Of a DNA stretch of 64,000 nucleotides, positions 47,241 through 58,280 are shown in pieces. A program made the position numbers and the translations under genes. Where the stretch lies: NCBI GenBank assembly GCA_024291935.2, contig CM044318.1, positions 84,020,001 to 84,084,000 of the forward strand. The letters are read 5' to 3'. The first letter of the stretch is position 1. Each line of letters opens with the position of its first letter. The stretch is from Okapia johnstoni (lineage: Eukaryota; Chordata; Mammalia; Artiodactyla; Giraffidae). Below the pieces are notes generated by a model. The model was not told where the DNA came from and did no database searches. It saw only the letters and a list, made by a program, of their open reading frames with translations.

Positions 47241-47573
47241 TCCTTACTTTTGTGTTTTGAAAAGCATTTCTTAAGTCATTGGACATAGTAAGAAATCTCT
47301 CCTTAAATTATCAAAGGAAAAAACACTAAGGTATTTTTGGGTGCTCGCTCTCCTTGTTTGAAATCGTGTTGCCGACCTGGGTGCTGGCATGCAAAGACCC
47401 TCTCAGCTGTCCCCATTTGTCATTGCGTGAGACAAAGCCTTCATCTAAGTTTAACAGTCAGGTGTTTGTTTTCCAAAAAGCCTGTGAGAGGTGAGACGAA
47501 TGGTTCAACTTAAGTGTGTGGTGTGACTGCATTGGGAAGCAGTGAAACCACGGCAGCGACACTGCAGCATCAC

Positions 47574-47587
47574 ATCACCATGGCAAC
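47574..47587. promoter_or_regulatory. RFX X-box-like motif
   Basis: ATCACCATGGCAAC fits the X-box pattern GTNRCC-(0-3)-RGYAAC with one mismatch in the left half. Motif only. Confidence 0.2.
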
Positions 47588-48002
47588 CGGTAGAAATAAT
47601 GGCCCCCTTCAGGAATAAAAGAGATCTCAAATCCTGTTGTGGGCAAGTAGCTTTGGTTGTCTGCAGCAGAGATGGTTTCTGATGATTGTTTCAGAAACTC
47701 CTTATCAAGAGAAAATGAACGAGAAGTGGCGTTTTCAGAAATTGAATGTATTTACAGACAAGCAACGTGATCATCTAAGATGCCCGGGAAGGCAGGGTGA
47801 CAATGTGACTAGCCGATGAGGAGATACCAAGGGCACTTGGTGCATGCACGCTGCTCTTCCAGGAGCTGCTGGCAGCCTGGTCAGTGGTCCTGCCACACAG
47901 AGCAGGACTGTTGTCGACCTGCACTGCCATCTTTCCTGGCCTTCCCACCTCTGGATTTTTGCTTTATTGGAGGCAGAAATAATTGGGACTTAAGTGAGAG
48001 GG

Positions 48003-48056
48003 TGTATAACTACCTAGCACAGTCCTTGACAGATAGGAAGTACTCAGTAAACAGAA
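48003..48056 (-). mobile_element. MIR SINE fragment, antisense
   Basis: 'acctagcacagtccttgaca' followed by 'gataggaagtactcagtaaa' is the complement of the MIR 5' part. Confidence 0.6.
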
Positions 48057-49816
48057 CCTCGGATCAAATTCTCAGGACAAGGAAGTCAGTGCTTGGGGCT
48101 GGTGGTGGGAAGTGTAACAGTATTGACAACAGTGGTGACGGAGCAAGACATTGTAGCAAACCATCCTCTAGACACTGCGCTGCTTTGGCACATTGCTTGT
48201 GTCCAGGTTCCTTCTGAAAGATGTGTAACTGGTTAGACCTGTCTGCACAACTTTGTGCCCCGTCCATGGGGAAGGCAGTTCCTTTATGAAGGGGCCACAT
48301 TTCCGGGCATACAGCTCAACCCATAGAATGTGAAAGAAAGAAGCTCTGTTTAAAAAAAAGAGAAAAAAAAAAAACTTCCACTTTAATGCAAAAGAAGAAC
48401 TTGGTCAGAACAGGCAGCTCCTGTGGGAGCTTCAGATTTTCAGATAACAGACTGGAGAGTAAAAACTGGGGGTCCATTTCCCCTTTTATTTTAGGAAGTG
48501 CTTTAGAGAGAAAACAGATCTTTCTGTTATAAGAAGTCCTCTCTTCAAAGCAGCATCATGCCTGAAACAGACTTTCCTCCAAGCTCAGTGGGAAACTCGA
48601 GAATAAAAGATTTCTACCTTGGAAGCCTGTTTGGGGAAAGGCACACACCATACATGTGCTAGAGTTTTTCCTTCACGTTTTCTTCACTTTCTGTTGTATT
48701 TCAATTTTGTTTCGCCTTGAAGGAATTCAGGGGGGAGGATAACATTGGTGGTAGCTTTTATTTGGAAACGAAATCTAAAGCATGGGGGACTCGAGATGGG
48801 TCTTGCCGTGTCCTATCTGGCTCTCTGCGGGCTGTGAACCCTGCTTCTTCTGGACGCCCAGTGTCTTCTCTGCTTCTGCTTTCCAAGCGCAGTGCACCGG
48901 AGGGTTTTGATGACCCAGCTGGGACCGCTGACTGCAGCAGCCAGCAATCGAGATGCCTTTCTTTCAGCCGGAATGTTTCTCTGCCACCTTTCTTCCTGAT
49001 TTATTTTAAACTAAAAAAAATAAAAAGATACGACACCAGTGCAAATTATAAATTTATCTGTGAGTGTGAGTGTTGATTTCCACCAGAGATGAGCAATCTC
49101 TCCTGACACTTTTTTTCCCCTGCTGGATCTTGGGCTCTGATTTGTGATGACATAGTCTGGGCACTGGCAGCTGCTAGCCTCACAAGGAGAACTACAGAGG
49201 GAATACCCACGTAAATTATGTATTGCCTTTCACATCAGTAGCCTGCTTGGAAATGTTCAGATTGTCGGCCAGTGAGACTCCGGTGCCGTAGACATGGGTT
49301 TGAATGAGTTGATCACCTTGGGGCTCTTCAGAAAGCCTTGCTCTGTAAGTATCAGAGGATGCAGAACACAGATGGGAAAAGGGATTTCCGGAAGCTTCTT
49401 TATGTCTCTGGCTTTGGTTGGGAGAAAAATGCATTTTCCAGCAGCTTTTAAAATGTAATATCTAATGTTTCCTCTCAAATGTTAATTTAGAAATGTCATA
49501 GCAATTCTATTCTTGGTCAAGTTTGCCTGTGAGCTTATGTTACCAGTTTGTAAAATGTAACATCTATGTAGGTGGTGAGTGAACAGTTTTGTCCAAATGA
49601 TTTGTGCAGATTTTATGTCTTCCTGTGCGTTAAATTGCTATTTAACATGAAAGTCCTTTCTCCTCGCTTAAAATGTAATATCTAAATGTTCTTTAAGGAA
49701 AGAGAACGTGATTAAAATTTTGGATATGTATCTTTCAGCTAATGTGGAAATTGTAAAGATATTTTAGGAAATATTTGACATGAAAACTGACTAACCAGCT
49801 AAAAAACAGGAGAAAG

Positions 49817-49926
49817 ATTTTCTTTTCTGTTTTTTCCTTCTTTCTCTTCCTCCCTTCTCCCACTGTTCTTTTTCTTTCTTCCTTCCTTCTTTCCTTCTCT
49901 CTCTCTCTTTCCTTTTCTTTCTCCTA
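49817..49926 (+). repeat. Pyrimidine-rich low-complexity tract
   Basis: About 110 bases almost wholly C/T, with (CTTC)n, (TTCC)n and (TC)n blocks, followed by ACAG at 49926-49929. Confidence 0.85.
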
Positions 49927-50553
49927 CAGCTTCTATTGAGACTGCATCATTTTCTAATTGCATCTGTTCTCACAGAGACTGTGTCTTTGATGGATGCTCA
50001 GATTACTTTTCAATTGCTCATGCTAGTCATCCTTGAATGATTTTGGATACATATGGTGAGGACAGGCTTACTGATGAGGGAAAAAAATACTAGGTTGCAT
50101 TGTATGAAGTGTTTCATTTAAATCAGTTTGTCCCGGGAGGTCAGTGTTTCCCAGCAAAGTACAGGGAACCCCTCCAGGCTCTTGCACACTCCTCTTGGGA
50201 ACTCAGGTCCTCTCAGCGTTACCGTAACGACTCCACCTGCTCACTCGGGTCACGCCTCAGGGGGTGCTGATGCCCAGAGGCTGGAAGCTGCTGGGCCAGG
50301 GCTGACATCCTCCCTGGGAGCACCGCCTCCCCGCCTGTTAGAAGGGCACCAACAGGCAACATCATGAATGGAATCTATAGCTCACCTTCAATTTGGCTTT
50401 TTTATTGCTGTTTGTATGATGAGAGCTCATTGGGCTAGTTCACGTTAGAAAGGCCAGAGTGAAAAACTTCATAGTACTTTACCTCTTATACGAAAAGGCG
50501 TCTGTTACCTTCCAACCAACTTTGGTGCTGCCAGGCTGTGCTTTGCTTCAGAG

Positions 50554-50555
<2 letters not shown>

Positions 50556-50623
<68 letters not shown>
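50556..50623 (+). repeat. (GT)34 microsatellite
   Basis: 68 bases of uninterrupted GT, followed by TGTGTA. Apparent Val/Cys or Thr/His frames come from the repeat. Confidence 0.98.
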
Positions 50624-50624
<1 letters not shown>

Positions 50625-50790
50625 GTGTATGGGATAGCGCACAGAAAAGAGCAAGGGACCACTTCTATGGGAGGTGGCAGCAAAGAGCATCCAGGTATAA
50701 ATTCCTGTTCTTTCACACGAAGTGGTTGTTGATGTCCCGGAAAAAGGCTCAGAATAAGAAACACCTGACTTGTTTTTCGCATAGTACTTT

Positions 50791-51125
50791 TTAAAAAAAT
50801 CATTTATTCATGTATTTGTTTTTGGCTGTGCTGGGTCTTCATTGCTGTGTGGGTTTTCTCTCCCGTTGCGGCAAGGCAGGGGCTGCACTCTAGTTTCAGC
50901 GCATGGGCTTCTCACCGCAGTGCCTTTGCTCCTGGTGCGCTCAGGTCCTAGGGTGCTTGGGCTCAGTAGTCGCAGCTCCCGGGCTCCAGAGCTCAGGTCA
51001 GTAGCTGTGGCACGTGGGCTTAGTTGCCCTGCAGCATGTGGGGTCTTTCCTGGACCAGGGATTGAACCTATGTCCCTTGCGTTGCGAGGGGGATCGTTAA
51101 ACACCGGATACCACCAGGGAAGCCC
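50791..51125 (-). mobile_element. CHR-type tRNA-Glu SINE, antisense, with TSD
   Basis: 'ggctgtgctgggtcttcatt', 'cgtgggcttagttgccctgc', 'accagggattgaacc', ending 'ataccaccagggaagccc'. TSD TTTCGCATAGTACTTT / TTTCGCATAGTGCTTT at 50775-50790 and 51126-51141. Confidence 0.94.
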
Positions 51126-51141
51126 TTTCGCATAGTGCTTT

Positions 51142-52224
51142 GTCCCCGTCAGGCACAGGGTGATTTTATAAGATTTTACTCCTTGGGATGTGATTTAACC
51201 CCACCCTCTCAGCGTGGCTTTGGGGCCCGTAAGGTGGCCTGGGGGTACTCCCATTCTTTCCCCCAGATCCTGGGCTGGCTCGGGACCCCCACTCCCCCTG
51301 AGGAACCGCCTTCACAACGCAGGCAAACTGAGACCTGTGCCTTCCATTTCCTGCCCCGGGGACCTCCCAGGGGGCTCCCAGGCTCTGGGGAGATAATGAA
51401 TGGGAAAGTTCTCAGCACGAGGGACCACGGAGCCTGTAGCTGTCAGCCCCCCGTGGGCAGGGCAGACCTGTGGCGGCTTGATGTTCACCTGTAATAAGGA
51501 GTGTCAGGGATGAAGAGGTTATGGTCTCACCTGGTTTCCCCATAAACAAACTCCCTTACCTCTTTGGCACTCCTGTCTGATGTCTGCAGGCTGCAGGGCC
51601 ACCCTCTTCCTTGGGACTTCTTTTCCAGGCTGTGCCCCTGGGCAACCACCCTCCAGCCCTCATCCCCTCCCAGATCCAGAGCCCAGGGTCTGCAGAACAG
51701 AGAGCTGAGCCGTAGCAGAGTATGAACCCCCCCTTATCAGACTGCACCCGTTTGCTTACCTGTGCTGGAGCCCACATTGCAGACAGGTGACGAGGGTGTC
51801 ACCAGAAGTGTGTGGAAAGGTGGCTGGTACAGGAGGGCTCCGGAGGGGACCAGGTCAGGGAGACAGTGCTCTCAGGGGCACGTGCAGTGGGCTCACTCTG
51901 CCTCCAGGTCCCAGTGATTGGAAACCGGGTCCCAGGAGGGAAGATGTGACAGCGGGCGGGTTGGCTGGAAAAGCCTGCAGTCTCAGGCCCCAGGAAGGCC
52001 GTGATGAGGCTGCCTGCGCTCATCCTCGTCTTCCCTGCTCCCAAACCCTGCCCGGCACATAGGTGTTCACGCAGCCGTCTCCAAATAAATGAACACGAGC
52101 TGGTGAACGAAGCAACATCCGTTGGCTCTGCGATGTTTGGGGGCGATCACGGCTCACGTGTGATGTTTTGTCTTCCTACAAACACGCATGCGTAGCTACC
52201 TAGTTTGAAGCACGGGAAAGCGCT
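51142..52224. other. Unassigned stretch
   Basis: GC-rich unique-looking DNA. Frames of up to 119 codons are without recognised domains. Confidence 0.4.
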
Positions 52225-52370
52225 TCAGGCTTTGAATCAGACGCAGAGTCCAAATCCTGACCCATCACTTCCTTGCTTTGAGACTTCGGGGGTGACTTGA
52301 CCCCTGTAAGGGCGTAGTTCCCTCTTTGTGGCCTAGGGAGCAAGATGAGAAGATTCTTGCAAAGTGCTCA
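52225..52370 (-). mobile_element. MIR SINE, antisense, diverged
   Basis: 'tgaatcagacgcagagtcca', 'cttgctttgagacttcgggg' and 'gattcttgcaaagtgctcag' fit a reverse-complemented MIR. Confidence 0.5.
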
Positions 52371-53091
52371 GCAAGCCTCCTGCCCTGAGTGGGCTCCGTG
52401 GAACGTCCCTACTTTTGTTCTTTCTTCCCTCATGTTCTCCTAATTGCACTGGGTAGCAGTCATTTGTATTTCTTTGGGAAACACATCTAAAAAGTCAGTC
52501 GTGCTCAGGGAAAACAGACTTTTGAAAATGTTTTCTAAGGCATTAAAAACAAATCGTAGCACTGTCGATTTTAAGAGCAGCCTGTATGGTTTCCATTTCA
52601 GAACTGTACTCTGTTACATTCATCCTGTTCATAGGGTTAAAAAAATAAAAATAAAAAAAGAAGGCAGCACAATGCTGTAAGCAGTTTTAAGTCTAAAATC
52701 ATCTTGCAAAGCTGGGAATTGAAAGTGTGTTTCACTTCATCCGTTTGTGGCCGTTCACATGTAGACTTAAGGCACTGGGGTTCTGCCGGGGTTTGCAAAT
52801 TAGAGCAAAAGGAATGAGACCCAACTTAATTAGTATAAATGCTGCCGTGTACCTTCTAATCATGAGTGTAATTTGCAATGCATGCTCACCATGTAATTTA
52901 GCACAATGGGACCCGCAGAATGTAGGACTAGTATTTATTCAAGAGAAATGATTAATGCAGAAAGGGGTGGAGTGTGGAGACTGGGATCCTGTATAGAAGC
53001 CCACTGGGATGTTCTGCCTACAGCCCCATTTCCAACACCCCTCCCGCCCCCACCCAGAGGACGCTGTGTCAGCTGCTGAGCTGCGTTACTC
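52371..53091. other. Unassigned stretch
   Basis: A/T-rich unique-looking DNA with an A-rich block at 52637-52660. No gene recognised. Confidence 0.4.
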
Positions 53092-53212
53092 AATATTCTC
53101 ATGCCTCAGTTTCCTCACCTGTGAAGTGGGGACAGCAGTGGTCCTGATCTCTTATTGTTGTTGTAAGGATCAAGTGAGTGAACAGTGGAAAGCTTGGGTA
53201 CACAGCACTCAA
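53092..53212 (-). mobile_element. MIR SINE, antisense
   Basis: 'tgcctcagtttcctcacctg' followed by 'tgaagtggggacagc', then 'ttgtaaggatcaagtgagtg'. Confidence 0.72.
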
Positions 53213-53250
53213 CCCATGTCATGCACACTCACTTCTCTGGATGTTCTCTA

Positions 53251-53451
53251 TTGTTCGGTCGCTCAGTTGTGTCTGACTCTTTGTGACCCCATGGACTGCA
53301 GCACGCCAGGCTCCCTTGTCCTTCACTATCTTCCAGAGCTTGCTCAAACTCATGTCCATCGAGTCGGTGATGCCATCCAGCCATCTCATCCTCCGTCGTC
53401 CCCTTTTCCTCTTGCCTTCAATCTTTCCCAGCATCAGGGTCTTTTCTAATG
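53251..53451 (-). mobile_element. BovB 3' end, 5'-truncated, antisense
   Basis: 'gtcgctcagttgtgtctgac' to 'cagcatcagggtcttttcta'. Close to consensus. No TSD resolved. Confidence 0.9.
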
Positions 53452-53539
53452 TTTTTATTCATGGGGATCCTGGAAGCCAGACTGGCGAGGGTGCCTGTTA
53501 TCCCAAAGTACAGTATATGTCGATCCTGGGATGCTCTGT

Positions 53540-54780
53540 CTTTATTGAGATAGAATTCACAGAACCAAAAGCTAGCCATGTTAAAGAGTATAGTTCAGTG
53601 ACATTTATTACCTTCATAATGTTGTACAGCTATGGTGTCTACCTAGTTCAAAACATTTTCATCACCCCAAGGAACCCACTGTGCTCATTAAGCAGATAAT
53701 CCCCATTTCCCCCTTGCCCAGGCCCCTGGTGATCATGTATCCGACTTCTGTCTCTCTTGATTGATGTAGATTGATGTATTCTGCTATTTCATAGAAATGA
53801 AATCAGGCATCAGGTGAACTTCTCGTTTGGTCTCTTCCACTTACCATTATGTTTTGAGGGTCACCCACGCTGGAGCAGGTGTTCGTGCTTCATTCCTTTG
53901 CATGGCTGCTTAATATCTCATTGTATGGACTTGCCACAGTTCCATTTAGCTTATCCATTCATCGGTTGATGGATATTTGGGTTGTCTTTTGCCTTTTGAC
54001 TGTTGCAGACAATGTTGCTATGGATATTGGTGTGCGGGTTCTTGTGCTCCTGTTTTAAGTTCTCTTGGGTGTATACGTAAGAGTGGGATTACTGGGAATA
54101 GAGTGGTTTAACTCTTGGAGGAATCCTCCAGACGGTTTCCATAGCAGCTGCACCATTTTGCATTCCCACCAGCAAAGTATAAAGATTCCTGTGCCTCCAT
54201 ATTCTCACCAACACTTGTTATTTTCTATTAATTTTTTAAGTCCAGTCATTTTAGTGGGTGTGAGTGGTATGTTGTTGTGGTTTTGTTTTGGTTTACATTT
54301 CTCTTCTCTGGTGGCTTATACAGTAAAGAATCTGCCTACAAGGCAGGAGACCCAGGTTCCATCCCCAAATCAGGAAGATCCCCTGCAGAAGGAAATGGCA
54401 ACCCACTCCAGTATCCTTGCCTGGGAAATCCCATGGACAGAGGAGCCTGGCAGGCTACAATCCATGGAGTCAAAAAGAGTCCACACAACTGACCGACTGA
54501 CACTTTCACTTTTACTTTTGGTTTAAATTTCCCTAACAATTAGTGATGCTGAGCATCTTTTCATGTGCTTGTTGGTCATTTGTGTGTCTTCTTTGGAGAA
54601 ATGTCTGTTCAAGTTTTATCTGTTTTTTAACTGCGTAATTTGTTTTTCTGTTGTTGAGTGTTGAGGGCCCTGCGTATATTTTGGATGCTGGTTCCTTATC
54701 AGATATATAATTTGCAAATACTTCTTCCCATTCTGCAAGGTGTCTTTTCACTTTCTTGCTAGGGCCCTTTGATGCACACA
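53540..54780 (-). mobile_element. L1M, antisense, split by Bov-tA
   Basis: Antisense L1M 3' UTR and ORF2 texts in order: 'tttattgagatagaattcac', 'ttgttgctatggatattgg'-type text at 54010-54032, 'caccattttgcattcccacc' (54151-54170), and, beyond the SINE, 'gagcatcttttcatgtgctt' and 'ccttatcagatatataattt'. Confidence 0.85.
54304..54515 (+). mobile_element. Bov-tA SINE, sense, inside L1M, with TSD
   Basis: 'ttctctggtggcttatacag' to 'gaccgactgacactttcact'. Long flanking repeat TTTTGGTTTACATTTCTC / TTTTGGTTTAAATTTCCC (16 of 18) at 54286-54303 and 54516-54533. Confidence 0.92.
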
Positions 54781-55119
54781 AGTCCTGAGGCGGTTTTCAG
54801 TAGAAACAGATCACAGCAGCGAACAACTCTGAATCAAGAAGGGAGAAAGCCCTTTCCTTCTTTGTTCCCTTCCAGGCTTCCTCTTGCTCAAACGGAGAGG
54901 CCCAGATTGATGTCACTGTGTCTTTAACACCTTCACTCATCTTTTTCACAGAAACAGAAGAGGCTTTGGCCCCAGAGCCTTCCGTGGGGCCAGTGTTTAG
55001 CATGAATGTCTTTCTCTTCCCCACTGAGCTGATTGTTAAGGTCATCCCTATATATACTGGTTTTCTTATTTATGCTAATGACAGAATCTCCTTTCAGATG
55101 CATGTATTTGATTTCTTTT
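54781..55119. other. Unassigned stretch
   Basis: A pyrimidine-rich text ending in TTTTTCACAG (54951) precedes an open frame, but a good donor is missing. No domain recognised. Confidence 0.35.
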
Positions 55120-55323
55120 GGGCTTCCCTTGGAGCTCAGTCGGTAAAGAATCTGCCTGCAGTGCAGGAGACCTGAGTTTGATCCCTGGGTTGGGAAGATC
55201 CCCTAGAGAAGGAAATGGCAACCCACTCCAGTGTCCTTGCCTGGAAAATCTCACGGACGTAGGAGCCTGGTGGGCTGCAGTCCATGGAGTCACAAAGAGT
55301 CGGGCACAACTGAGCGACTAACG
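55120..55323 (+). mobile_element. Bov-tA SINE, sense
   Basis: 'gggcttcccttggagctcag', B box 'gtttgatccc', tail to 'gggcacaactgagcgactaa'. Confidence 0.92.
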
Positions 55324-55794
55324 CTAATGAGTGAATGGCAAGACAGATCTTGTGATGCTGATGGGAGCATACAGGCATGTGGGAACTGCTGCTTAAGGTC
55401 CCTGGGCACAGAGCGGAGGGATGTGGGATGGTCCATCTAGGGAAGGGCGCAGGATGGATGGCAGGCACCAGGCTGAGCAGCCGTGGGAGAACAACCTGGC
55501 TACCCCCACTGCCTCCTGGAGTGCCCACTGCTTCTTGTGGCTCCTCACTTAGTTCTCATGATTGCCCAATGCGGTGAAGGAGGCCTTGACCTTCAGGGTG
55601 AGCAGACAGAGCAAGTGAAAGGTGGGAAGTTAACTGCAAGAAGAATGTGAAAGGCTGATGACTGATGGGCGTGGGGGAGGAGGAAGGAGGAGGTCTGGGA
55701 AGAGCGGGAAGGATCCCACAGCCAGTGAAGGGGGAGACGGGCCGACAGGGAGCTAGAGGCATTTTAGAAACTCCTTCACAACTTTCTGAGCTCG
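55324..55794. other. Unassigned stretch
   Basis: Purine-rich part near 55660-55740. No gene or confident repeat. Confidence 0.4.
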
Positions 55795-56042
55795 GCGTCT
55801 GTATCCATGTCCCAGGGCTGCTGGAGGACAGGAACACCGACTCGGTCGCTTACAGCAGAAATGATTCTCTCACGGTTCTGGAGGCTGGAACTCAGAAATC
55901 AAGCTGTCAGTAGGGCCCAGCTTCCTTTGAAAGCTCCAGGGGAGGGTTCCTCCTAGCCTCCTCCAGCTCATCTTGCCCCTGGAAATTCTTGGCTTGTGGC
56001 TGCATCGCCTCAGTCTCTGCCTCCATATTCACATTGTGTTTT
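55795..56042 (-). mobile_element. ERVL-MaLR (MLT1-like) LTR part, antisense
   Basis: 'tcccagggctgctggaggac', 'tctctcacggttctggaggc', 'tggaactcagaaatcaagct' and 'cttggcttgtggctgcatcg' match the complement of MLT1-type solitary LTR text. Non-coding remnant. The subfamily is uncertain. Confidence 0.5.
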
Positions 56043-56640
56043 AGAAAAAAAAAAAAAAATCCAGCCTTTCCTTCCTCCAGTACATCTCCACGTCTACACA
56101 GGACACACCACTGCTGATGGACGCTTCTGGCCCCAGAAGGTGTGGAGTTTCTCAAATGGGTGGCGGTTCCCCTCCACCGAGCGGTTCTGTGACACCAGCT
56201 GGGCCTGCTACAGTGGAACTGGATTCTGACATCGTTCAGAAATTGCATCAGATTCCATGGGCCCAGGGCTCAGTCCCTGGAGACTGCTGCCCCTTCAGAT
56301 GCCAGTCGCAAGTCCAGGTTACTGTCTGGGCTTCAGACTGATGGGCTCGAAAGCAAAGGTTCCCACAATCCCCTCCTTGGGTTTGATTAATTTTCCAGGT
56401 CAGCTCACAGAACTCAGCACATTTCCCAGTTTATCAGAGGATGTGATAAAGGATACAGATGAATAGCCAGATGGAGAGAGGCACAGGACCAGGTCTGGGG
56501 GCGTTCCAAGTATAGGAGCTTCTGTTCCCGAGGAGCTAGGGGATGTCACCCAACTCATGTACCGATGTGTTCACCCCACCTGGGAGCTCTTCAAACCCCA
56601 TACTATTGCGAATTTTTTATGGAGACTTCATCACCAGGCA

Positions 56641-56956
56641 TTGTTGTTGTTCAGTTGCCAAGTTATGTCCGACTCTTTGCGGCCCCATGGACTGCAGCAC
56701 ACCAGTCCTCCCTGTCCTCCACTATCTCCCAGAGCTTGTTCAAACTCATGTCCGTCAAGTCAGTGATGCCATCCAACTGTCTCATCCTCTGTCATCCTCT
56801 TCTCCTCCCACCTTCAATCTTTCCCAGCTTCAGGGTCTTTCCCAGTGAGTCAGTTCTTTGCATCAGGTGGCCAAAGTATTGGAGCTTCAGTTTCAGCATC
56901 AGTCCTTCCAATGAATATTCAGGGTTTATTTCCTTTCTGATTGACTGGTTCGATCT
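56641..56956 (-). mobile_element. BovB 3' end, antisense, first of a tandem pair
   Basis: Tail complement TTGTTGTTGTTCAG, then the 3' end and RT coding remnant to 'ttgactggttcgatctc'. It inserted into the MLT2-like LTR. Confidence 0.88.
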
Positions 56957-57142
56957 CAGTCATGTTCGACTCTTTGCGGCCCCATGGACTGCAGCACATG
57001 AGGCTTCCTTGTCCTTCACCATCTTCTGGAGTTTGCTCACATTCATGTCCACTGAGTCCGTGATGCCAACCAGCCCTCTCATCCTCTGCCTCCCCCTTCT
57101 TCGTCTGCCTTCAGTCTTTCCCAGCATCAAGGTCTTTAGCTC
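56957..57142 (-). mobile_element. BovB 3' end, antisense, second of a tandem pair
   Basis: Restarts at 'cagtcatgttcgactctttg', with no spacer after the first copy, and runs to 'tttcccagcatcaaggtctt'. Its divergence pattern differs from the first copy. Confidence 0.88.
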
Positions 57143-57471
57143 TGTTCCCAGCACTCTCTCCCTTCTCAAGAGAATGGGGGGAGAGAGGGTGAAAACATCA
57201 AGCTTCTATTCACAGGCTGATCTGTCTAGTGACTGGTCCCATCCAGGAGCCCACACAGAGTTGCCTCATTAGAGCAAAAGACACTCCCATCAGCCAGGAC
57301 TTTGAAAGGGTTTTAGGAGCCCTGTGTCAGAAACCAGGGTCAGAGATCAAATAATAGAATCAAAGATGCTTCTAGTGTTCTTATCACTTAGGACATTCCA
57401 GGGGCTTTAGGAGCTCTATGTCAGGAGTTGGGATGAAGATTGAATATGTGTTACACGTTATGAGTCACACA

Positions 57472-57645
57472 TGTTCTTCTCTGTGTGCGTCTCTCCTCCT
57501 CTTATAAGGCCACCACCTGTTAGGTTAGGGCCCACCTTCGTCCATTATGACCTCATCTTAAAATGAGAAGAACTGTTTTTCATCTGCACAGACCCTATTT
57601 CCCAAGAGGCCACATTCTGACAGGAATTTGGGGGGATCATGGTTC
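57472..57645 (-). mobile_element. ERVL-MaLR (MLT1-like) LTR part, antisense
   Basis: 'tctcctcctcttataaggcc', 'gttagggcccaccttcgtcc', 'attatgacctcatcttaaaa' and 'cctatttcccaagaggccac' fit the other part of an MLT1-type LTR. It may belong with 55795-56042, with the MLT2-like LTR inserted between them. Confidence 0.5.
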
Positions 57646-57734
57646 CATCCAATATGGCATCTGTTACAGGTTGGCTGGCTTTTCCACTGCCGGGCTTGGG
57701 GGCAGTAATGATAATATTGGGTTTCCTAAGACCA

Positions 57735-58280
57735 AAGTAAGCTATGGCAAACCTAGACAGTGCATTAAGAAGCAGAGACATCGTTTTGCTGACAAAGGTG
57801 CCTATAGTCAAAGCTAATGTTAACATCCGTTAGTGTCAAACCTCTTCATGGTTTTTCCACTAATCATGTACAGATGTGAGACTTGGACCATAAAGAAAGC
57901 TGAGCGCCGAAGAATTGATGATTTCAAATTGTGGTGCTGGAGAATACTCTTGAGAGTCCATTGGACAACAAGGAGATCAAACCAGTCAATCTTAAAAGAA
58001 ATCAACGCTGAGTATTCATTAGAAGGACTGATCCTGAAGTTGAAGCTCTAATCCTTTGGCCACCTGATGCGAACTGACTCCCTGGAAAAGACTCTGATGC
58101 TGGGAAAGACTGAGGGCAAGAGGATAAGGGACAACAGAGGATGAGACAGTTGGATGCATCACAAACTCAATGGACATGAATCTGAGCAAACTCCGGGAGA
58201 CAGTGGAGGAGAAAGCAGCCTGGTGTGCTGCAGTCCATGGGGTCACAAAGAGGTGGGCACAACTGAGCGACTGAACAGCA
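57735..58280 (+). mobile_element. BovB LINE, 5'-truncated, sense, with a 32-bp insert
   Basis: From 'agctatggcaaacctagaca' in the RT segment to 'cacaactgagcgactgaaca'. A foreign 32-base segment (57816-57847) interrupts the text between 'agtcaaagct' and 'atggtttttcc'. The coding frame is broken. Confidence 0.9.

Larger units (their letters stand above)
47241..50555. other. Repeat-poor stretch (3.3 kb)
   Basis: Apart from a short MIR piece and a pyrimidine tract, no transposon was recognised. An RFX X-box-like text lies at 47574-47587. There is no recognised coding region. Confidence 0.5.
56315..57470 (-). mobile_element. ERVL LTR (MLT2-like), antisense, split by BovB
   Basis: 'tgggtttgattaattttcca', 'tcacagaactcagcacattt', 'ggatacagatgaatagccag', 'ttttttatggagacttcatc' and, beyond the BovBs, 'agacactcccatcagccagg', 'ttttaggagccctgtgtcag'. 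The right end TGAGTCACACA complements the LTR start TGTG. The last ~60 bases are partly duplicated (57301-57352 and 57393-57445). Non-coding; no viral gene seen. Confidence 0.65.

Noticed and set aside
50556..50623. Val/Cys- or Thr/His-repeat proteins
   Set aside because: Translation of a (GT)n microsatellite.
54952..55040. Exon after TTTTTCACAG with an open frame
   Set aside because: The donor-like text (AAG|GTCATC) is poor and no family was recognised.
56315..57470. Endogenous retroviral genes
   Set aside because: Only LTR-type text is present; no gag, pol or env-like coding sequence was seen.
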